A DNA stretch of 15,570 nucleotides from Selenomonas sp. Lineage in GTDB: Bacteria > Bacillota > Negativicutes > Selenomonadales > Selenomonadaceae. The stretch's first letter is position 1; each line of letters begins with the position of its first letter. Below, one piece after another: positions 7,549 through 15,562 of the stretch. Made by a program: the position numbers and the translations under genes. The stretch is taken from positions 1 to 15,570 of the forward strand of contig DOYB01000240.1 in the NCBI GenBank assembly GCA_003518745.1, given 5' to 3'. The notes below the pieces were generated by a model. The model had not been told where the DNA came from, did not search any database, and was given only the letters and a program-made list of their open reading frames with translations.

Positions 7549-9780
7549 TTATCTTGTGGGCGTTGAATGGCCAAGGGCCCTGGTCACGCTGTACACATCC
7601 TTTATCCGTCTCATATTCGTCATGAAACGCTCCAACTGCTGCGCATTCTTGATGCTGATTCCCATGACCACCGTAGAGGTCTTATTGCCCCTGTTAGCCT
7701 TGGCGTGAACATAGGGAATGTTGATCTTCATTTCCGCGGGAACTGCCAACAGCTCCGACAGCACACCGCTCTTATCGTTGCATACGATTTCGACCTCGAC
7801 CACATATTCCTTGTCGAGACCGGTATCCCAACTGACCTCTATCATCCTTGAAAAGTCCGGATCCTTTTCGTTCAGTATATTAGGACAGTCCGAACGATGC
7901 ACCGATACGCCTCTGCCCCGTGTGATATAGCCTGATATGGAATCCCCGGGTATGGGATTGCAGCAGCGGGCAAGTCTCACCAGGAAACCGCCCTCACCTT
8001 CAACCAGCACGCCGTGGCTTGACTTACCGCGAAATCCGCGCTGAGGCTGCTTTATTTCACTTAACAGGGCCGATACATCCGGAAGCTGCGTGCTCCCCTG
8101 CAGTTCCTTCTTGTGAAGCTCCAGCAGCTTCGTTACGATACCATGAAGGGTAATCCCGCCATATCCAAGAGCTGCCAGCAGATCGTCCTCATCCTGGATG
8201 TTGAATTTCTGCGCGACCTGCTGCAGCCGGCTCTCCTTCAGCATATCCTTAGGCACATATCCAAGCCGTCTGAGTTCCTTCTCTATCAGCTCCCGCCCCG
8301 CAAGAATGTTTTCTTCCCGTCTCTCCTTCTTGAACCATGACCTTATCTTGGTTCTGGTTTCCGAGGATGCCACTATATTGAGCCAGTCAGGACTGGGTCC
8401 GTTATTCGCCTTGTTGGTAATGACATCCACCAAATCGCCGTTCTGAAGCTTGTACTCAAGGGGCACTATTTTCCCATTTACCTTTGCTCCCACACAATGA
8501 TGCCCCACCTCAGTATGGATACGGTAGGCAAAATCTATGGGATTGGAGCCCTTGGGCAGCCCTACCACGTCCCCCCTTGGCGTGAAGACAAACACCTCGT
8601 CGGCAAATACATCCACCTTCAGGGCTTCCAGATACTCGTGCGGATCGCTGATTTCCTGCTGGAGATTCACCATCTGCCTAAGCCAGGACATTTTCTGATC
8701 CATCTGACTCGCGGCACCTACGCTCTTGCCTGCTTCCTTATACTTCCAATGGGCGGCAACACCGAATTCCGAAACCTGATGCATGGCAAAGGTCCTGATC
8801 TGTATCTCCAGAGGATATCCCTGCGCCATCACTGTAGTATGAAGGGACTGGTAGCCGTTGGTCTTTGGCATGGCAATATAGTCCTTGAACCGGCCGGGTA
8901 TAGGTTTCCACATGGCATGGATGACACCAAGTACCCCATAGCAGTCCTTGACGGTTTCCACCAGAACCCTTATGGCAGACAGGTCGAAGATTTCGCCAAT
9001 GTCCTTGTGGTCACGCTTCATCTTCTTATAGATGCTGTAGAAATGCTTGGCCCTGCCGTTAATCTCCGCGTGTATATCCGAATCGTCCAAGGCCTCCTCA
9101 ATCTGACGGATGGACTCACTGATGAAATTCTGACGTTCTCTTCGCTTCTGCTTGACATTTTCAACCAGATCATAGTATATGTCCGGCTCCAGATAGCGCA
9201 GGGAGAGATCCTCCAGCTCCCATTTGATATTTGAAATTCCCAAGCGGTTTGCCAGAGGCGCGTAGACCTCTATGGTTTCCCTTGCGATACGCTGCTGTTT
9301 GTCCGCCCTCATATACTTGAGAGTACGCATATTGTGGAGGCGGTCCGCCAATTTGATCATTATGACCCGAATGTCCTTTGCCATTGCCAGGAACATCTTG
9401 CGGTAGGTCTCAATCTGCTGATCCTCCTTGGACTTATACTGAATACGCCCCAGCTTGGTGACACCGTCAATGAGCATTGCCACCTCTGGACCGAACATGT
9501 CCTCCATTTCAGCCAAAGTGAAGATGGTATCCTCCACCACATCGTGAAGCAGTGCCGCCGCGATAGTAACATCATCCAGATGCATTTCTGCCAATATGTT
9601 GGCCACATGCAAAGGGTGGTTGATATATGCTTCGCCGGAGACCCTTACCTGTCCTCGATGTGCCTCATCTGCCACAACAAACGCACGTTCCAGCATGTTG
9701 ATGTCACTTTTAGGCTGGTAGCTCTGCACCTTTGCCAGGATGCAATCTATGGTAACGGGCTTCCGGCCCTTGTCGTTCAT
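7549..9780 (-). CDS. rel: Bifunctional (p)ppGpp synthetase/hydrolase
   Basis: A full-length 743-residue long RSH protein. The hydrolase domain is active-looking: HP at 55-56, HDVVEDT at 79-85 and the conserved DRLHNMRTL at 146-154. The synthetase domain (about 235-350) carries GRFKDYIAMPKTNGYQSLHT. The RFKD (297-300) is the RXKD motif of bifunctional Rel enzymes, not the EXDD of synthetase-only RelA. A TGS domain (about 395-455, FTPRGDVVGLPKGS), a zinc-finger-like region with adjacent cysteines C606-C607 and C632, and a C-terminal ACT domain (about 660-735) follow. It senses uncharged tRNA on ribosomes and sets the stringent response. The ribosome site AAAGGA nearly touches the ATG (about two bases), so initiation may be inefficient or coupled. 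It is 70 bases downstream of recJ; apt, often located there, is missing. Confidence 0.96.
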   Translation of the reverse strand: MNDKGRKPVTIDCILAKVQSYQPKSDINMLERAFVVADEAHRGQVRVSGEAYINHPLHVANILAEMHLDDVTIAAALLHDVVEDTIFTLAEMEDMFGPEVAMLIDGVTKLGRIQYKSKEDQQIETYRKMFLAMAKDIRVIMIKLADRLHNMRTLKYMRADKQQRIARETIEVYAPLANRLGISNIKWELEDLSLRYLEPDIYYDLVENVKQKRRERQNFISESIRQIEEALDDSDIHAEINGRAKHFYSIYKKMKRDHKDIGEIFDLSAIRVLVETVKDCYGVLGVIHAMWKPIPGRFKDYIAMPKTNGYQSLHTTVMAQGYPLEIQIRTFAMHQVSEFGVAAHWKYKEAGKSVGAASQMDQKMSWLRQMVNLQQEISDPHEYLEALKVDVFADEVFVFTPRGDVVGLPKGSNPIDFAYRIHTEVGHHCVGAKVNGKIVPLEYKLQNGDLVDVITNKANNGPSPDWLNIVASSETRTKIRSWFKKERREENILAGRELIEKELRRLGYVPKDMLKESRLQQVAQKFNIQDEDDLLAALGYGGITLHGIVTKLLELHKKELQGSTQLPDVSALLSEIKQPQRGFRGKSSHGVLVEGEGGFLVRLARCCNPIPGDSISGYITRGRGVSVHRSDCPNILNEKDPDFSRMIEVSWDTGLDKEYVVEVEIVCNDKSGVLSELLAVPAEMKINIPYVHAKANRGNKTSTVVMGISIKNAQQLERFMTNMRRIKDVYSVTRALGHSTPTR

Positions 9781-9812
9781 ATCCTTTCACATCCTTTATA
9801 CGAAAGTCATAG

Positions 9813-9829
9813 TTAACGCCATTTGTTAA
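9813..9829. promoter_or_regulatory. Short inverted repeat in the recJ-rel gap
   Basis: The 70-base gap between recJ and rel contains TTAAC (9813-9817) and GTTAA (9825-9829) separated by seven bases, a possible weak operator or small hairpin ahead of rel. No -35/-10 pair with acceptable spacing was found on the minus strand, and no T-run follows. With a five-base arm this can easily be chance. Confidence 0.2.
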
Positions 9830-9850
9830 TCCGTACTCTCTTTTTCTACA

Positions 9851-11839
9851 CTACTGCCGCTGATTCCTGCTATAGAGCCTGGAACAACTCAAATCCAGCT
9901 TGTCCTTCGGTGCCGGCGGCATATCATAGCCTTTTTCGGTGAGCTTGCTGTGAAGCAGCCCCATCTCCTCAAAAACCGACAGCCCGCACTCAATGGCATA
10001 AAGAGAAACCTCCCCATACCTTTCCTGATAGGCAGCCAGAAGCTCACAGGAATCCATGGGGATATACCCCTTCTCATTCTTGATGCCCTTCAGCAGACTG
10101 TATATTCTCGCGAGAATCTCCCTGTCCGGGAAGGAATTACGCTGCTTCGCGGGACTCATGGAGGATACTATGCACTCGATGCTCCTGCGCCCCATCCATT
10201 CGTCAATTTCCGGTACGTATACCAGATCCATTGGCTCCCGGTTCACCACATTGGCATAGCTGGCGCGGTTCCAGCTGACGGCCTTCACGCTGGTCTCCTT
10301 ATTGTTCAGATAGAACATGAGGTGCTGCTGCTCCTTGCCGATTGGATGGGCACTTATGCCCTTAACCTCCCTGCACCCGAAAACGGGTTGCGGATTCCCG
10401 ATTCCATAGGGGGCAAGCTTCTCCAGTTCAGCCATGATTGAAAAGGTAACCTTCCAGGGCGGCAGGAGGAAATCTATAGCCAGCTTAGGTATGTAATCCT
10501 CGTCCGAGAGCTGTTCCTCCACATAACGGTCAAAGGCCTTACGGAAGGCCGGAATATTCTCGGTCTTGATGGTGAGACCCGCTGCCTGCGCATGTCCCCC
10601 ATATCCCAGCAGATACTCGCTGCAAGCCTCCAAGGCCTTGTGCATGTGGAGGCCTTTGATACTTCTGCAGGAGCCCTTTGATATTTCCCCCTGCTCACTT
10701 ATTATTATCGTGGGAAGATAATACTTGTCCACGAATTTCGAAGCCGCAAGTCCTATGATGCCAGGGTGCCACTTGGCTCCCGAAAGTACAAGTGAGTGGA
10801 AGGCCATGCCCGGGTTCCAGATTTCCCGAAGCTTCTCTTCGGCCAGAAGCAGCAGCTCCTGTTCCATTTCCTGACGGTAAAGATTCGCCTCGTTAAGCTC
10901 ATCCGCCAGCATGGCAGCCTGCTCCACATCCTCTGTCAGCAGCAGGTCACGTCCCTTGGTTGCCGTATCCATACGTCCCGAGGCATTGAGTCTTGGGGCC
11001 AGCTGAAATCCCACATGCCCGGTATTAAGGGGCTTGTCCTTCAATCCCGCGATTTCTATAAGAGCTTTGAGCCCTGCAAGCTCGGTCTTTTCCATGGCCT
11101 TTAGGCCCATGCGGACCAGCTTTCGATTCTCCTCGAACAATGGCACAAGATCGGCAATGGTTCCCAATGCCACAAGCTCCATATCCGCCATGAAATCCAC
11201 GTTCTTTATACTTTTCCATAGGGCTTGGCAGAGCTTGAAGGCTACACCAACCCCCGCCAGTTCCTTGAAGGGGTAAGGACAATCCTCCCTGTGGGGATCT
11301 ACAACGGCAAGTGCAGAGGGAAGCTCTGCCCCCGGAAGGTGATGGTCGGTTATTACTATATCCAACTGTCCTTCCATCGCGGCTGCCTCTTCCACCGCCG
11401 TGATTCCGCAGTCCACCGACACCAGCAGCTTAGCGCCGTTTTCCGCGATCTTCCGCAGCGCTGCCGTATTCAGGCCATAGCCTTCACTGAAGCGATCCGG
11501 GATATAGGAGCTTACATCTGCCCCCAACCGTCGCAGGGTTCTGACCAAAATCGCGCTTGCCGTCATGCCGTCCACATCATAATCCCCATAGACCACTATG
11601 GGCTCTCCCTTTTGAATGGCTCCGGCGATGCGGGATACGGCCTTTTCCATGTCCTTCATCAAAAACGGGTCATAAAACTCCTGCTTGGTTTCGGGGTCCA
11701 AAAACTTCTCCGCCTCATCCTTTTCACGGATACCCCTATGCCAAAGAATACCCGCGACAGGCAGGGATATATCCAATTCCTTTGCAAATGCCCTTAGTTT
11801 TTCCTTGTCATCTTCGTAAAGCTGCCATTCCTTCTGCAA
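9851..11839 (-). CDS. recJ: Single-stranded-DNA-specific 5'-3' exonuclease RecJ
   Basis: A 662-residue DHH/DHHA1 nuclease used in RecF-pathway recombination, mismatch and base-excision repair. Motifs: VVYGDYDVDGMTAS (82-95), SVDCGI (141-146), TDHHLPG with the DHH triad (164-170), LGTIADLVPL (225-234), RLNASGRM (283-290), GSCRSIKGL (389-397) and GYGGHAQAAG (412-421). A nucleic-acid-binding OB region and a C-terminal extension follow, giving a length slightly above the E. coli protein. Translation must begin at TTG 11839: the G-rich site AGGAAGGGGGG (11857-11847) stands seven bases upstream and no in-frame ATG lies near the N-terminus; the nearby ATG is out of frame. It follows the TGS-kinase gene by 24 bases in the same operon. 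Confidence 0.96.
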   Translation of the reverse strand: MQKEWQLYEDDKEKLRAFAKELDISLPVAGILWHRGIREKDEAEKFLDPETKQEFYDPFLMKDMEKAVSRIAGAIQKGEPIVVYGDYDVDGMTASAILVRTLRRLGADVSSYIPDRFSEGYGLNTAALRKIAENGAKLLVSVDCGITAVEEAAAMEGQLDIVITDHHLPGAELPSALAVVDPHREDCPYPFKELAGVGVAFKLCQALWKSIKNVDFMADMELVALGTIADLVPLFEENRKLVRMGLKAMEKTELAGLKALIEIAGLKDKPLNTGHVGFQLAPRLNASGRMDTATKGRDLLLTEDVEQAAMLADELNEANLYRQEMEQELLLLAEEKLREIWNPGMAFHSLVLSGAKWHPGIIGLAASKFVDKYYLPTIIISEQGEISKGSCRSIKGLHMHKALEACSEYLLGYGGHAQAAGLTIKTENIPAFRKAFDRYVEEQLSDEDYIPKLAIDFLLPPWKVTFSIMAELEKLAPYGIGNPQPVFGCREVKGISAHPIGKEQQHLMFYLNNKETSVKAVSWNRASYANVVNREPMDLVYVPEIDEWMGRRSIECIVSSMSPAKQRNSFPDREILARIYSLLKGIKNEKGYIPMDSCELLAAYQERYGEVSLYAIECGLSVFEEMGLLHSKLTEKGYDMPPAPKDKLDLSCSRLYSRNQRQ

Positions 11840-11863
11840 CCCGTATCCCCCCTTCCTCTACCT

Positions 11864-13516
11864 TCACGCGAAGAAACAGGATTTTCCTATGAATTCTCTC
11901 AAAATCGAGTTATTGGGCACCTCATCCTCCGCCGTTATCGGCTCAAAATACTGACATATATCAAGCAGTCTTCTGGCCTTTGTATACTCAGGCTGTTCCG
12001 GCGGTATCTTTTCCAAAAGTGGCTCCACGTATCTTTTCAATATTCCCAGTTCATATATCAGCGCGGAATTGAACATGACATCCGCCTCCTCCTGAAATGG
12101 AAACAGATAACGTTCTTCTCCTTCCCTGACAACGGGCCACATTCTGAGATTCCTCAGTGCCTGGGCACCTCTGAACTGGTAGTCCCTCACGATACGCCGG
12201 ATGAGCCTTGCGTCCGTCGTAGCAATGCGGTTGTGGGAATCGATATTGAGCTGTGTCAGCGCGCTTATGTATATCTTGTACTTGCTGTGTCTTGGTATGG
12301 CCTCCGTCAGCTTCTCGTTCAATCCGTGTATACCTTCTATTATTATCGGCTGGTCAGGACGGATGGCGAATGGATGCTGTCCCTCCATTTCTCTCATGCC
12401 GGTAACGAAGTTGAACCTTGGCGGCACGATATGCTTACCCGACAGCAGGGCCAGCATATGCTCGTTGAAGAGTTCAACGTCCAAAGCCTCGAGACATTCA
12501 AAATCGTACTCACCACGCGCGTTACGGGGACAGTCTTCACGATTCCTGTAATAGTCGTCCAAAGAAATGGATATGGGCTCAAGGCCGTTCACCCTAAGCT
12601 GTATCCTGAGCCTCTGGGCAAAGGAGGTCTTGCCTGAGGATGAAGGACCCGCGATTATTATGAGCCGCAGTTCTCTTCCATGGGCAGCTATATGGTCCGC
12701 GATCTGGGCTATCTTTTTCTCCTGCAGAGCCTCGGAAACCCTTATGATATCACCTATCCTGCCATGACGGTTCGCACGGTTCAGGTCAGGCACATAATCA
12801 CATTTCAGAATACCGGCCCATCGTTTTGCCTCGGACAGGATATTGCCCAGCTTTGGCTGGTGTACCATTACCGGCACCTGTCCGCCGGAGGTGATATCAG
12901 GAGTAATCAAAAGCAGCCCCGGCTTATGGTAGTCAACAGCAAATTCTCCCAAATCACCGGTATTTCCCATCATTGCCCCGTACAGGTAATCATAGAACCC
13001 GCCGCAACGGTATATATTCACTGTTTCACGGCGCAGCGCGGAAATCAGATTTGCCTTTTCAATCTGCTTGGACTCCTTGAAGAGACGGACCGCCCTTTCT
13101 CTGGACAGCCGTTCCTTGACAATCGGACGGCCTTCCTCTACAATACAACGCATGGCGGCCTCTATTTCACGGACCTTGCCTTCATCAAGGTTGAAAGCAG
13201 CAGAGTTCACCTCGCAAAAAAGGCCCTTGTTTATCCTGAATTTAACAGTGACCTCTGCTTCAGGATAGAGCTCCTTCACGGCTGTAATCAGCAGGAAAAT
13301 TACCGAGCGCCTGTATATGCGCCAGCCGATTTCCGAATCAAGCCCAACGAAATCGATCTGCTCATGATTTCCGATAGGTGTCTGCAGATCATGAAGCTCG
13401 TTGTCCAGCATGACTGCCGCCAGCTTGTCCGGAACATGGCTGCTGTATTCCCTTGCCAATTCCAGAGCGATAGTATCCGGTGGGTAATCCTTGCACTTCC
13501 TGCCTGCGATAAACAT
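11864..13516 (-). CDS. TGS-domain nucleoside (uridine-type) kinase
   Basis: A two-part protein of about 550 residues. The first half resembles the N-terminal part of threonyl-tRNA synthetase: a TGS-like segment, then a second-additional-domain-like region containing RYY-type and H-rich helices. The second half is a uridine/cytidine kinase-like P-loop domain with IIIAGPSSSGKTSFA (Walker A, about 286-300 of the longer form), SLDDYYRNRED (the substrate-loop aspartates, about 320-330) and the IIEGIHGLNE stretch. Proteins of this layout are common in Firmicutes and are annotated nucleoside kinase or uridine kinase; their substrate is mostly unproved. I chose ATG 13516 because GGAGG (13523-13527) is six bases upstream; the ATG at 13522 directly abuts that site. 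It is the first gene of the minus-strand operon with recJ, rel and the aminotransferase pair. The divergent secreted-protein gene begins 32 bases away. Confidence 0.88.
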   Translation of the reverse strand: MFIAGRKCKDYPPDTIALELAREYSSHVPDKLAAVMLDNELHDLQTPIGNHEQIDFVGLDSEIGWRIYRRSVIFLLITAVKELYPEAEVTVKFRINKGLFCEVNSAAFNLDEGKVREIEAAMRCIVEEGRPIVKERLSRERAVRLFKESKQIEKANLISALRRETVNIYRCGGFYDYLYGAMMGNTGDLGEFAVDYHKPGLLLITPDITSGGQVPVMVHQPKLGNILSEAKRWAGILKCDYVPDLNRANRHGRIGDIIRVSEALQEKKIAQIADHIAAHGRELRLIIIAGPSSSGKTSFAQRLRIQLRVNGLEPISISLDDYYRNREDCPRNARGEYDFECLEALDVELFNEHMLALLSGKHIVPPRFNFVTGMREMEGQHPFAIRPDQPIIIEGIHGLNEKLTEAIPRHSKYKIYISALTQLNIDSHNRIATTDARLIRRIVRDYQFRGAQALRNLRMWPVVREGEERYLFPFQEEADVMFNSALIYELGILKRYVEPLLEKIPPEQPEYTKARRLLDICQYFEPITAEDEVPNNSILREFIGKSCFFA

Positions 13517-13548
13517 ATCCATCCTCCATAGAAAGGTTGTTTGATGAT

Positions 13549-14016
13549 ATGAGACTTATTTCCTGCCTTATTGCAGCATGGCTGCTGTTATGCGCTAATC
13601 TCTGTATTGCCAGTGGTTCCAACGATATCACTATGAAGGATCAGCACGGGAAAAAGGGCATCATCCCCATTACAGACCAAACGGAGACCCTTGGAGGTGT
13701 CTACCCGCTGGTGGGAATAGACCACACCTCCCCTTACTACCTGGACACAGACAGCTGCGTCTACGATATTTCCGGAGGCACCGCCACATTGGAATGCATC
13801 ATCTACGGCTTCAGTGCCGACGGTGAAATCTACATGCTCACCCACGTCTTTGATACCTACAAGCTGGATGGCAAGCGCATAATCATACTGAAAAAGGTCA
13901 TTGCCCAAACAGGCCATGACATCACTCAGAACCGCCTCAAATGGGACAACGGCTTCGCAAAGCAGCTCTTCTGGAAGGCCGCGGAGTACAGCGGCTTGGC
14001 AGTGGATTTGAATTAA
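13549..14016 (+). CDS. Small secreted protein of unknown function
   Basis: I do not recognise this protein. From ATG 13549 it has 155 residues: a classic signal peptide MRLISCLIAAWLLLCANLC followed by a likely cleavage near ASGS, with no lipobox, then a soluble domain. Aromatic and Asp-rich segments such as GIDHTSPYYLDTDSCVYD and TLECIIYGFSADGEIYML suggest a beta-rich extracytoplasmic fold. Four cysteines in the open reading frame lie in or just after the signal (2) and in the mature part (2), so one disulphide is possible. TTG 13537 would add four residues but no ribosome site fits it; AAAGG (13532-13536) is 12 bases before ATG 13549, which is long. It diverges from the nucleoside kinase, so its promoter must lie in the short shared gap or inside that gene. 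Its stop shares TTAA with the convergent rarA stop. Confidence 0.72.
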   Translation: MRLISCLIAAWLLLCANLCIASGSNDITMKDQHGKKGIIPITDQTETLGGVYPLVGIDHTSPYYLDTDSCVYDISGGTATLECIIYGFSADGEIYMLTHVFDTYKLDGKRIIILKKVIAQTGHDITQNRLKWDNGFAKQLFWKAAEYSGLAVDLN

Positions 14017-15335
14017 TCATCAGCATGCTGGGCCTTCCAGCGCTTTATAGACTCCAGCCGTTCCTTGAAGTTCTTTTCAACACCCTGCTCTGTTGGCCTG
14101 TAGTATACCCTGTCCTTCAAGGAGTCAGGCAGGCATCGCATATTGGTAAGCTTATCGACGGTATCGTGGGCATACTGATAGCCCTTGCCGTAGTCAAGCT
14201 CCTTCATCAGGCCGGTTACGGCATTTCTTATTTGCAGCGGCACCGGCTCGGAAAGCTGCTCCAGCGCGTCCCTCTTGGCCGAAAGATATGCGGCCTCCAT
14301 GGCATTCGACTTAGGCGCCAAGGACATATAGACCACTGCTTCCGTAAGATGCACGTTGCACTCGGGCATCCCAATGAAATGACATGCCTGATATGCCGCC
14401 ACGGCAATCTGAAGTGCCCTTGGATCGGCCAGACCAACATCCTCGCTCGCAAAGCGCGCGACACGCCTGGCAACGTAAAGCGGATCAGCTCCGGCCTCCA
14501 GCATCCTTGCCAGCCAGTAGACGGCGGCGTCAGGATCCGAATTCCGCATGGATTTGTGCAGCGCGGAAATGAGATTATAGTATTCCTCACCCTTCTTGTC
14601 ATACATAAGGGATTTCTTTGAAATACACTGCTTCAGCGTTTCCTCCGTAATCCTGGTCTTCTTCCCGTCAAAATCTCCGTTGAGAACCACCATTTCCAAG
14701 GTGGACAGCGCCACTCTGGCATCCCCGTTAGCAAAGTTGGCAATCATGGCTATTAAATCAGCGGATATCTCAATCTCCTGATTTCCAAAACCATTCGGAT
14801 GCTTGAGGGCTCGTGACAGTATCTCTGTCAGTTCCTCAGATGACAGCTGATGCAGCACAAAGACCTTGCACCTTGAAAGGAGAGCGCTGTTTATTTCAAA
14901 GGAAGGATTCTCCGTGGTCGCCCCAATCAGGATAATACTTCCCTTTTCCACAAAGGGAAGGAACGCGTCCTGCTGGGCCTTATTGAACCTGTGTATCTCA
15001 TCCACGAACACGATTGTCATGGTTCCGTAGGCTCGATTGGCATCTGCCTGCTGCATGACCGCGCGGATTTCTTTTATCCCACTGGTAACTGCTGAAAAAT
15101 TTATGAATTCCGCCTTAGTATACTTCGCTATAAGCTGGGCCAGAGTTGTCTTGCCAATGCCGGGGCTGCCCCAGAATATCATGGAGCACACGGCATCGTT
15201 TTCCACCATGCGGCGGAGCACCTTCCCCGGACCCAACAGGTGCTTTTGCCCAACGAATTCTTCAAGGGTTTGGGGACGCAGCTTGGCGGCCAATGGCTGT
15301 GGCAGCTGTGGCGAAAAAAGCGAATCCTCTCTCAT
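14013..15335 (-). CDS. rarA: Replication-associated recombination protein A (AAA+ ATPase)
   Basis: A RarA/MgsA/WRNIP1-family AAA+ ATPase acting at stalled or gapped replication forks. Numbering from ATG 15335 (440 residues): Walker A GSPGIGKTT (56-64), Walker B FVDEIH (110-115), sensor 1 GATTENP (138-144), the arginine-finger segment LLSRCKVF (152-159) and the C-terminal tetramerisation domain with GADPLYVARRVARFASEDVG. ATG 15335 is preferred over ATG 15353. It gives the usual MxxxLF...PLAAKLRP N-terminus and has a purine-rich GAAAGAGAG stretch upstream, while 15353 has no ribosome site. Six extra residues would result from the upstream start. It is transcribed alone on the minus strand from a recognisable promoter and ends tail-to-tail with the secreted-protein gene without any hairpin between them. 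Confidence 0.95.
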   Translation of the reverse strand: MREDSLFSPQLPQPLAAKLRPQTLEEFVGQKHLLGPGKVLRRMVENDAVCSMIFWGSPGIGKTTLAQLIAKYTKAEFINFSAVTSGIKEIRAVMQQADANRAYGTMTIVFVDEIHRFNKAQQDAFLPFVEKGSIILIGATTENPSFEINSALLSRCKVFVLHQLSSEELTEILSRALKHPNGFGNQEIEISADLIAMIANFANGDARVALSTLEMVVLNGDFDGKKTRITEETLKQCISKKSLMYDKKGEEYYNLISALHKSMRNSDPDAAVYWLARMLEAGADPLYVARRVARFASEDVGLADPRALQIAVAAYQACHFIGMPECNVHLTEAVVYMSLAPKSNAMEAAYLSAKRDALEQLSEPVPLQIRNAVTGLMKELDYGKGYQYAHDTVDKLTNMRCLPDSLKDRVYYRPTEQGVEKNFKERLESIKRWKAQHADD

Positions 15336-15366
15336 GGAATATCTCTCTTTCATTATCGATTAGTCA

Positions 15367-15396
15367 ATTCTAACACATATTGACAGCATTTTGCAA
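15367..15396 (-). promoter_or_regulatory. Candidate sigma-A-type promoter of rarA
   Basis: On the minus strand TTGCAA (15396-15391) and TAGAAT (15372-15367) are separated by 18 bases and lie just upstream of rarA, giving an expected start near 15360 and a leader of about 25 bases to ATG 15335. The -10 matches consensus at five of six positions. TTGCAA is itself a palindrome and appears again at 15472-15477. Confidence 0.6.
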
Positions 15397-15436
15397 CGTC
15401 CGCAGGCTTTCAGTTGGAAAAAACACAGTTTCGTTC

Positions 15437-15465
15437 TTGACATAGTAAAAAGCCTATGATATTAT
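15437..15465 (+). promoter_or_regulatory. Strong sigma-A-type promoter at the right edge
   Basis: A perfect -35 TTGACA (15437-15442), a 17-base spacer and TATTAT (15460-15465), a five-of-six match to TATAAT. Transcription should start near 15472 and run out of the window. It is divergent from the rarA promoter, about 40 bases away from the latter's -35. It drives the leader frame and terminator described next. Confidence 0.8.
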
Positions 15466-15485
15466 TTTGAGTTGCAAAGAAATAA

Positions 15486-15539
15486 ATGGGTGTAGTATGC
15501 GCAAAACGCAAATATAGAAAGGAATTGGAAGCAAGGTAA
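15486..15539 (+). CDS. Putative 17-residue leader peptide of an attenuator
   Basis: The frame reads MGVVCAKRKYRKELEAR followed by TAA at 15537-15539. The ribosome site is weak: AAAGA at 15476-15480, five bases ahead. The peptide is very basic in the middle (KRKYRK), and its last two codons and stop occupy the 5' arm of the terminator hairpin. Ribosomes translating to the stop would therefore block that hairpin. A shorter overlapping frame, MRKTQI from ATG 15497, is an alternative leader. Too short for homology; support comes only from layout between a strong promoter and a terminator. Confidence 0.4.
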   Translation: MGVVCAKRKYRKELEAR

Positions 15540-15562
15540 ACCAAAAACGTGCCTTGCTTTTT
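15531..15562 (+). terminator. Leader terminator (attenuator hairpin)
   Basis: GCAAGG (15531-15536) pairs with CCTTGC (15552-15557), and T15537-G15551 plus A15538-T15550 extend the helix to about eight pairs with an 11-base loop. Five T residues follow (15558-15562). It lies only about 60 bases after the predicted transcription start, so it ends a transcript of roughly 90 bases unless it is prevented from forming. A small non-coding RNA with its own terminator is the other reading. Confidence 0.7.

Noticed and set aside
8497..9234. Long plus-strand reading frame of 245 codons inside rel
   Set aside because: It lies fully antisense to the conserved rel coding sequence, has no ribosome site, and its protein shows no family motif; it is a shadow of codon bias.
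9781..9850. Promoter for rel within the recJ-rel gap
   Set aside because: TATAAA (9795-9800) and TTAACA (9824-9829) are present on the minus strand, but their spacing is 23 bases, too long for sigma-A.
12680..13531. Long plus-strand reading frame of 283 codons opposite the TGS-domain kinase
   Set aside because: Antisense to a clear P-loop kinase, with no recognisable domains and low-complexity shadow composition.
13941..14621. Plus-strand reading frame of 226 codons opposite the rarA C-terminus
   Set aside because: It overlaps the secreted-protein gene and rarA in antisense; no ribosome site or domain.
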